DNA from: JAAZBI01 sp964461005
Lineage (GTDB): Bacteria > Bacillota_I > Bacilli_A > RF39 > UBA660
Reading direction: 5' to 3'
Assembly: GCA_964461005.1 (NCBI GenBank)
Contig: CAYWQQ010000006.1
Coordinates: 1-28,478 of the forward strand
DNA length: 28,478 bases
The notes beneath the pieces were generated by a model, which did not search any database, had not been told where the DNA came from, and saw only the letters and a list, made by a program, of their open reading frames with translations. This document shows positions 22,888 through 28,478 of this stretch, in pieces. The stretch's first letter is position 1. Every line of letters starts with the position of its first letter. A program made the position numbers and the translations under genes.

Positions 22888-25269
22888 CTATTTATTTCTT
22901 AATTCACCTTTTAATTGTTCTGTTACAATATTTATTATTTCATTAAATACAATCATTACTTCTTCATCTGTTAATGTCTTTTGATTATCTTCAAATATAA
23001 AAGATAAAGCTATTGATTTTTTATCTTCAGCTAATTTATCACCTTGATAATAATCAAAAATTTGAATATCTTTTAAGATTCTTTGATCTAATTTTCTTAT
23101 TGTCTCAATGATACTGTCAGCTGTTATATTCTTATCAAAAATAAAGGCTGCATCTTTAACAATGTTAGGGAACTTACATATTTCATAATATTTAAATTCT
23201 GGAGATTTGATTTTAAAAATCTTTTCTAAACTTATTTCTCCTAAATATAATTGATTTTTGCTTAAATTAGGATGAATGCATCCTATAAAACCTATTTCTT
23301 GATTATCAATCAAGACTTTAGCTCCCATATATGGATTGAACTCTTTAGTTAAAGCATCTGCTTTAAAACTATAACGACCATTAAATCCTAAGTATTCTAA
23401 CAAGTTTTCAATTACACCTTTAATCAAATAAAAATCTACTTCAATTTTTTTACCTTGCCATAAATTTTCCGAATAATTACCACTCATTACTAGTCCTAAC
23501 TTTAATTCTTCATGATAAATATTGTTTTCTTCGTAATAAACATTACTAATTTCATAAATGTTAATATCTTTTACTTGACGAGATAAATTATATTCGTTTA
23601 CTTTTAACAATGAAGGTAAAAGACTTTTTCTAAGGGTTGTTCGATCACTACTCATTGGTGATAATATTTTAATTAACGATTCTTTTTCTTGACCAAATAA
23701 TAAAGCATCTTCATCATTAATCAATGTATAAGTACGAATTTCATCTAGTCCTAAACTTCTCATTCTTTTAGAAACATCTTTACGAAAAGCTATTTTAGGT
23801 TGATAACCACCAGTTTTAATTGGTTGTAATGGTAGTTTACCAACAATATTATCATAGCCATAAATTCTACCAATTTCTTCAATTAAATCTGCTTTTAATT
23901 TAATATCTAAAGCGCGATTAGGTACTTGTACAGTAAATATATTATTACTTTCTTTTATTTTATAACCTAATCTTTTAAAAATAGAACTGATTTCATTTAT
24001 ATCTAAATTCATTCCTAATAAACCATTTATTTCACTTTGAGAAATTTCTATTACTTTTGTTTCTTTTACTAAATTATCAACCATAACTTCATCTTTTAAT
24101 ACTTCTCCATCTGCATATTTTTCTAAAAGATGACAAGCTCTCAATAAAGCTTGTTTAGTGTATTCATAATTCAATGGTTTTTCAAAACGTAGTGATGCTT
24201 CACTTCTTAAATCTAAACGAAGTGATGTATATCTAACCGAATAGGCATCAAACAATGCACTCTCAACAATAATATTCTTAGTGTTCTCATCAACTGAGCT
24301 ATTTAAACCACCCATAACTCCGGCTATAGCTATAGCTTCTTTCTGATCAGAAATAACAATGTCATTAGCTTGCAAAGTTTGTAATTTTTTATCTAAAGTA
24401 ACAATTTCCTCTTTATTATCTGCTAGACGAACAATTATTTCTTTATTTAATTTGTCAGCATCAAAAAAATGTAATGGTTGTCCATATTCCAACATAACAT
24501 AATTACTAATATCTACTAAATTATTAATTGATCTTATACCACAGGCTTGTAATCTCTTTTTAATAAAATTTGGAGATTCTTTTATTTCAACATTCTTAAT
24601 AATTTTGGCCATATATAAAGGACATTTATCAGTATTTATTTTGATTTTTAATTCATCCTGAGCTGATTGCTCAATTTCATGTATTTCTAAATCGGGCAAC
24701 GTTACTTCTCTATCTAAGATAGTAGCCACTTCATAAGCAAAACCTAAATGATTTGTACAATCACTACGGTTTGGATTTAAATCTAATTCGAACATCACAT
24801 CGTCAGCATCTAAATATTCTAATGGATTTCCTCCGATTAAAGCATCATCTTCTAAGACATGAATTCCTTTATCATAATTTTCTGTTTTATCTTCTAATCC
24901 TAATTCAAATAAAGCACAAATCATTCCACAAGATTCAATCCCACGAATTTTTGTTTTTGAAATTAAAAATTCTCCTGGTAAAAATGCTCCTTCTTTTGCT
25001 ACAATAACTTTTTGCCCTTTAGCAACATTACTAGCTCCACAAATAATTTGTAGAATTTGTGATCCCACATCAACTTGGCAAACTTTTAAATGATCTGAAT
25101 CAGGATGATCTTGGCATTCTAATACTTTACCAATCGTTAAATTTTTAATGGCTGTTTTTTCAATTTTTTCAACATTAACGCCGGCTTTAGTAATCTTTTC
25201 AGCTAATTCTTCAACCGTAAGATCATTAATATCTACATATTCACGTAGCCAATTAATACTAATTCTCAT
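22888..25269 (-). CDS. pheT: phenylalanyl-tRNA synthetase beta subunit
   Basis: PheT forms the alpha2-beta2 enzyme that charges tRNA-Phe, and its editing domain removes Tyr. The order is: MRISINWLREYVD at the N terminus; a tRNA-binding OB domain (about 40-150, VLECQDHPDSDHLKVCQVDVG, ICGASNVAKGQKV); the B3/B4 editing region (about 200-380, with GIRSINNLVDISNYVMLEYGQPLHFFDADKL); B5 (about 400-470, with LIEEIGRIYGYDNI); the inactive catalytic-like core (RTTLRKSLLPSLLKVNEYN); and a C-terminal ferredoxin-fold anticodon domain (KFPNIVKDAAFIFDK to the end). The length of 793 is normal. The ATG at 25269 follows AGGTGAAAATA and overlaps the pheS stop by 11 bases, so the two are translationally coupled. 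Confidence 0.97.
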   Translation of the reverse strand: MRISINWLREYVDINDLTVEELAEKITKAGVNVEKIEKTAIKNLTIGKVLECQDHPDSDHLKVCQVDVGSQILQIICGASNVAKGQKVIVAKEGAFLPGEFLISKTKIRGIESCGMICALFELGLEDKTENYDKGIHVLEDDALIGGNPLEYLDADDVMFELDLNPNRSDCTNHLGFAYEVATILDREVTLPDLEIHEIEQSAQDELKIKINTDKCPLYMAKIIKNVEIKESPNFIKKRLQACGIRSINNLVDISNYVMLEYGQPLHFFDADKLNKEIIVRLADNKEEIVTLDKKLQTLQANDIVISDQKEAIAIAGVMGGLNSSVDENTKNIIVESALFDAYSVRYTSLRLDLRSEASLRFEKPLNYEYTKQALLRACHLLEKYADGEVLKDEVMVDNLVKETKVIEISQSEINGLLGMNLDINEISSIFKRLGYKIKESNNIFTVQVPNRALDIKLKADLIEEIGRIYGYDNIVGKLPLQPIKTGGYQPKIAFRKDVSKRMRSLGLDEIRTYTLINDEDALLFGQEKESLIKILSPMSSDRTTLRKSLLPSLLKVNEYNLSRQVKDINIYEISNVYYEENNIYHEELKLGLVMSGNYSENLWQGKKIEVDFYLIKGVIENLLEYLGFNGRYSFKADALTKEFNPYMGAKVLIDNQEIGFIGCIHPNLSKNQLYLGEISLEKIFKIKSPEFKYYEICKFPNIVKDAAFIFDKNITADSIIETIRKLDQRILKDIQIFDYYQGDKLAEDKKSIALSFIFEDNQKTLTDEEVMIVFNEIINIVTEQLKGELRNK

Positions 25270-26311
25270 TATTTTCACCTACTCTTTTATCAAATTGTCT
25301 GTTAAAACGCAAATCATTATTATAGAATGTCCTAATATCAGTAATTCCGTATTTTAACATTGCTATTCTTTCAGCTCCAAAGCCAAAAGCAAAGCCTGTA
25401 TATTTTTCACTATCATAACCAGACATGTTTAAAACATTAGGATGAACCATTCCTGCCCCGCCAATTGTAATCCAACCAGTATTTTTGCAAATATTACAAC
25501 CTTTTTGGCCACAATTAAAGCAAGAAACATCCATTTCTACTGATGGTTCAGTAAATGGATAATAGGAAGGACGAAAACGTGTTAAACGATTTTCACCAAA
25601 TAATTTTTTCATTAAAGCATCAAAAGTACCTTTTAAATCTGCTAAAGAAATATTTTTATCAACTAGTAAACCTTCTATTTGAGTAAAATTATGAGAATGA
25701 CTAGCATCATCATTATCACGTCGATATGTTTTACCTGGGCAAAGAATTCTAATAGCTGTTTTTTCTTTATTAGCTAGCATTGTTCTAACTTGAACTGGAG
25801 AAGTTTGACTTCTTAACAAGTATTCATCTCCCTTAATATAAAAAGTATCTTGAGCATCACGTGCTGGATGCCCTTTCGGTAAATTTAACATTTCAAAATT
25901 ATATAAATCTCTTTCTAATTCTGGGCCTTCTACTACATCATAACCCATGGCAATAAAAAAATCTTCAATCTGTTCAGTAATCTTTTCAACAGGATGAGCA
26001 CTTCCTTGTTTGAATTTATAAGCTGGTAAAGAAACATCAATTTTAGAACTTTTCAAAGTTTGATTAATTTTTTCTGTTTCAAGTTTTTCTTTTAAAGCAT
26101 CAATTTGTTCCATAATAAAATTACGAAGTTCATTAATTATAGCTCCTTGTTCTTTTTTTTCTTCTAATGATATATTAGCTAAATTTTTGCTTAATTCAGT
26201 TAATATACTTTTTTTACCTAAATAATTGATTCTAATTTCGTTTAAAGAATTTAAATCTGTTACCTTTTCTAAGTCTAAAGTAAATTCTTTTTTTACTGTT
26301 TCTAAATTCAT
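25259..26311 (-). CDS. pheS: phenylalanyl-tRNA synthetase alpha subunit
   Basis: PheS carries the class II catalytic core. After an N-terminal coiled-coil region (about 1-95) come GSAHPVEKITEQIEDFFIAMGYDVVEGPELERD, then LPKGHPARDAQDTFYI (motif 1 region), LRSQTSPVQVRTM, RRDNDDASHSHNFTQIEGLLVD (motif 2), RFRPSYYPFTEPSVEMDVSC and GFAFGFGAERIAMLKYGITDIR (motif 3). A CxxCxxxxCxxC cluster (SCFNCGQKGCNICKNTGW) sits in the catalytic domain, as in many anaerobic Firmicutes. AAAGGAGGATAAT precedes the ATG. A T-box leader upstream controls the operon by Phe-tRNA charging. Confidence 0.97.
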   Translation of the reverse strand: MNLETVKKEFTLDLEKVTDLNSLNEIRINYLGKKSILTELSKNLANISLEEKKEQGAIINELRNFIMEQIDALKEKLETEKINQTLKSSKIDVSLPAYKFKQGSAHPVEKITEQIEDFFIAMGYDVVEGPELERDLYNFEMLNLPKGHPARDAQDTFYIKGDEYLLRSQTSPVQVRTMLANKEKTAIRILCPGKTYRRDNDDASHSHNFTQIEGLLVDKNISLADLKGTFDALMKKLFGENRLTRFRPSYYPFTEPSVEMDVSCFNCGQKGCNICKNTGWITIGGAGMVHPNVLNMSGYDSEKYTGFAFGFGAERIAMLKYGITDIRTFYNNDLRFNRQFDKRVGENNEN

Positions 26312-26330
26312 ATTATCCTCCTTTTTATAT

Positions 26331-26522
26331 AAAAAAGCCCTTAAATAATAAGGACGTTTAAACGCGGTACCACCTTAATTCACAATAGCGTGCACTCAAA
26401 CTCTTAACGCGAGCAACGTCATATTCTCATACGAACTAGATAGTGAATTCATAAAATTATTTTTTAGGTTTACACCAAGCACCTTTTCTCTATACAAAAT
26501 AATTTTTTATTACTACTCTATC
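26331..26522 (-). promoter_or_regulatory. T-box riboswitch, phenylalanine type
   Basis: The leader of pheST has every main T-box part on the minus strand. Stem I is closed by GATAG (26518-26522) with CTATC (26439-26443) and contains AGTAGTAA. The specifier on its 3' side reads GAA-TTC-ACT, giving UUC, a Phe codon, at 26445-26447. The T-box sequence AAGGTGGTACCGCG (26363-26376) pairs in the antiterminator. A terminator stem (26349-26355 with 26337-26343) ends in a T run (26331-26336). Uncharged tRNA-Phe should stabilise the antiterminator and turn on pheST. Confidence 0.95.
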
Positions 26523-26551
26523 ATTATTGTTTTCAATCTCAATATAGTTTA

Positions 26552-26580
26552 ATTATACCTAATCATTCCTTTTTTGTCTA
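26552..26580 (-). promoter_or_regulatory. promoter of pheST
   Basis: On the minus strand TAGACA (26575-26580), a 17-base spacer and a perfect TATAAT (26552-26557). Transcription would start about 25 bases before stem I of the T-box. Its -35 overlaps the divergent -35 of the radical SAM gene. Confidence 0.7.
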
Positions 26581-26603
26581 TCTTTTTTCTAATATGATAT
26601 AAT
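26574..26603 (+). promoter_or_regulatory. promoter of the radical SAM gene
   Basis: TTGTCT (26574-26579), an 18-base spacer and an extended -10, TGATATAAT (hexamer 26598-26603). Transcription would begin close to the GGTGA ribosome binding site, leaving almost no leader. Confidence 0.55.
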
Positions 26604-26619
26604 TAATGCGGTGATTAAT

Positions 26620-27528
26620 TTGAATTCTTTTTTATATACTTTTGATAATAAAAGATATCATACTTTAAATTATTATTATAAAAATAAATTTCAAAAAAAA
26701 ATAGCTAAACTAACTTTAGATGCTCATTTTTCATGTCCAAATAAAGATCAAGGTCAACCATGCATATATTGCCATGAATTTTTCAATCCTTTAACATTAG
26801 AAGAGCAATATCATGAACAAGTTAAGATTGTAAAAAACAAATGGCCTGAAGCAGATTTTATAGCATACTTAGCATATAATACCAATACATATAATGATTT
26901 AAAGACATTGAAAAAGATTTATGAATCAGTTTTATCTAAAGAAAATGTTATCGGTTTAACAATTGGTACTAGACCGGATTGTCTTTCAAAAGAGATTGTT
27001 GAATATTTAAAAAAATTAAATAAACAGACTAATTTAACTGTTGAATTAGGATTGCAAACAATTCATGAGAAAACTTTAAAGCTAATTAAAAGAGGACATG
27101 ATTTAAAATGTTTTGAATTAGCTGTGAAAGAATTAAGAAAAAACAAAATTGAAGTTGTGATTCATATAATTAATGGTTTGCCAAATGAATCAAAACAAAT
27201 GATGATAGAAACAATTGAATATTTGAATAAATTAGATATTCAAGGACTTAAAATTCATATGTTACATATCTTAAAAAATACAGAGTTATATAATTACTAT
27301 AAAGCTAATAAATTTACGTTATTGAGTAAAAAAAAATACATATCTTTAGTCTGTGATCAACTGGAAAAGCTAAATCCTAACATAGTAATTCATCGTTTAA
27401 CTGGTGATCCCAAAATAAAAGATTTATACAAACCAAAATGGATTATTAAAAAAGTAGATGTCTTAAATGGTATTGATAAAGAATTATCTAAAAGAAATAG
27501 TTATCAAGGTAAAAAAACAGAAATATAA
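26620..27528 (+). CDS. radical SAM protein, TIGR01212 (YtqA/YhcC) family
   Basis: This family uses a [4Fe-4S] cluster and SAM; its exact reaction is not settled. The N terminus, FLYTFDNKRYHTLNYYYKNKFQKKIAKLTLDAHFSCPN, is characteristic. The cluster cysteines lie in SCPNKDQGQPCIYC (C-x8-C-x2-C), with a shorter first gap than I recall for other members. IGLTIGTRPDCLSKEIVEYL, VELGLQTIHEKTLKLIKRGHD and HIINGLPNESKQMMIET are also family hallmarks, as is the C-terminal HRLTGDP. The start chosen is TTG at 26620, five bases after GGTGA; the GTG at 26611 lies inside that ribosome binding site. Confidence 0.9.
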   Translation: MNSFLYTFDNKRYHTLNYYYKNKFQKKIAKLTLDAHFSCPNKDQGQPCIYCHEFFNPLTLEEQYHEQVKIVKNKWPEADFIAYLAYNTNTYNDLKTLKKIYESVLSKENVIGLTIGTRPDCLSKEIVEYLKKLNKQTNLTVELGLQTIHEKTLKLIKRGHDLKCFELAVKELRKNKIEVVIHIINGLPNESKQMMIETIEYLNKLDIQGLKIHMLHILKNTELYNYYKANKFTLLSKKKYISLVCDQLEKLNPNIVIHRLTGDPKIKDLYKPKWIIKKVDVLNGIDKELSKRNSYQGKKTEI

Positions 27529-27542
27529 TTATTTCTGTTTTT
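27513..27542. terminator. bidirectional terminator at 3' ends of converging genes
   Basis: A 13-bp stem (27513-27525 with 27530-27542; core CAGAAATA/TATTTCTG) has a TAAT loop that holds one stop codon and part of the other. T tracts follow on both strands. Confidence 0.8.
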
Positions 27543-28478
27543 CATTTGCTATTAACATTAATTTCCCCAGTAAATAGTCTGAAATAATATTTTTTTCTTC
27601 TTCTGTCATTTCTTTTTCTAAAACATAATCTTTAATAACCGGTAAAACAATTTTTTTAACAGTCTTGGTATTCATAATTACATTCATTCTTAAATCTATT
27701 TTTTCTTCCATTACTTTATATTTAAAACTGAAATCAATATTATCTTTCCAAGATTTATTATTGGTAATTACTTCTTTCTTATTATTAAAAGCACCATTCA
27801 ATGATAAGAAATCTCCTAAACTGCTTATGTTAAAAGTCATGTTGTCATCAGAAATTTTGTTGAATTCCAAAGTAAATAATGGAATATTTTCTACATAAAT
27901 ATTTATTGTCTGTTTAGAACTGTCTAATTCTGATTGATATTTAATCACTTTGTTTTTGCCTGACATTAATTCACTTTGAAGAATATCACCTTTATAAATA
28001 TATAAATCAAAAACTATAGCATCTTTTAAAACAATCGCCTTTTTCATTTCTTTTAGATATTGTTTATAATCAAAGCCAACCAACAATTCATTAATTTTTT
28101 TATCGTTTTTCATATCATTAAGTACTTTTGTTAAGATTTTTTCAATTCTTTCTTCACTAAGTGTTAATGATAATTTTTCTGTATTATAATTTTTACCACT
28201 AATGGTAATTGTTTCAACGTGATAACTAAAATCAGATTCTTCTAGGCCACCTAAAAAAGAATCTTTTATTTTTTTAGTTATATACTCGTTTTTCTCATAT
28301 GAAATTGATTCAGTTGAAACTTTTGTTTTTTCATTTTTAATATACTTATCAAAAGTTTTAGGATATAAAATAAATTCACCAGCAGCATTTTGATAATAAT
28401 TAAAAGATATGAATTCTTTTCCTTCATAAGTACTGTTCAATAATAAATAACTTTCTTTTGTTTTGGGATTATCACCAA
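27529..28478 (-). CDS. unrecognised protein, N terminus outside the window
   Basis: The frame stays open to the right edge, with 12 more codons after the TTG at 28440 (GDNPKTKESYLLL), so the gene starts beyond 28478. I do not recognise the 315 visible residues. They contain no transmembrane segment and look like a soluble or outside domain of alternating strands: YHVETITISGKNY, AIVFDLYIYKGDIL, TINIYVENIPLFTLEF, DNMTFNISSLGDFLSL and IDFSFKYKVMEEKIDLRMNVIMNT. Helical stretches at ERIEKILTKVLNDMKNDKKINELL and EEEKNIISDYLLGKLM separate them. The repeated strand pattern resembles lipoprotein or membrane-anchored domains of unknown function common in gut Firmicutes (weak inference). A signal or anchor may lie in the missing N terminus. 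Confidence 0.6.
   Translation of the reverse strand, partial: GDNPKTKESYLLLNSTYEGKEFISFNYYQNAAGEFILYPKTFDKYIKNEKTKVSTESISYEKNEYITKKIKDSFLGGLEESDFSYHVETITISGKNYNTEKLSLTLSEERIEKILTKVLNDMKNDKKINELLVGFDYKQYLKEMKKAIVLKDAIVFDLYIYKGDILQSELMSGKNKVIKYQSELDSSKQTINIYVENIPLFTLEFNKISDDNMTFNISSLGDFLSLNGAFNNKKEVITNNKSWKDNIDFSFKYKVMEEKIDLRMNVIMNTKTVKKIVLPVIKDYVLEKEMTEEEKNIISDYLLGKLMLIANEKQK

Overview
The window is very AT-rich, uses the standard bacterial code (UGA stops sufU while Trp is UGG) and has strong AGGAGG/GGTG-type ribosome binding sites. It carries a SufCDSUB-type iron-sulfur system, a T-box-controlled pheST operon, RecX, an omega subunit and a PrsA-type foldase lipoprotein. This points to a low-GC member of the Bacillota, plausibly one of the small-genome uncultured gut Bacilli (RF39-like; inference). 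A VanY-type D,D-carboxypeptidase suggests that, unlike true mollicutes, it still makes peptidoglycan.

Layout. 1-415 is the 5' end of a 16S rRNA gene on the minus strand, with its promoter and leader (to ~551). 642-2978 (minus) is a small operon: membrane-anchored hypothetical, CtpB-like S41 protease, Ntdp/DUF402 nucleotide phosphatase. A divergent promoter drives vanY-like carboxypeptidase (plus), which converges on pyrimidine-nucleoside phosphorylase (minus). 5518-6192 holds two divergent XRE regulators separated by an operator-like set of GTTAA repeats. An HD-domain protein and a short SSB (minus) follow.

7759-12591 (minus) is the suf locus in the order sufC-sufD-sufS-sufU, then a plus-strand gene for a degenerate J-domain protein, then sufB. 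The J-like gene splits the cluster, so sufB probably has its own promoter. A nearly symmetrical divergent promoter separates sufC from a HIT protein and PrsA (plus). RecX, omega, DNA polymerase I and a small membrane protein follow on minus.

18234-22832 (minus) is the most unusual part: lemA, a DUF2207 membrane protein with a glycine-rich tail, and a 656-residue protein that starts as a type IV pseudopilin and continues as two long glycine-rich modules plus the start of a third. The last two genes end in the same 34-base stop-codon-plus-terminator block. pheT and pheS (minus) follow under a Phe T-box, whose promoter is back-to-back with that of a TIGR01212-type radical SAM protein (plus). The window ends inside an unrecognised minus-strand gene.

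Many promoters here carry an extended -10 element (TGnTATAAT), and most transcription units end in an intrinsic terminator whose hairpin overlaps the last codons. There is no insertion sequence, CRISPR array, tRNA gene or phage module in the window. No gene-free stretch exceeds 300 bases; the longest (26312-26619) is the T-box leader plus divergent promoters.
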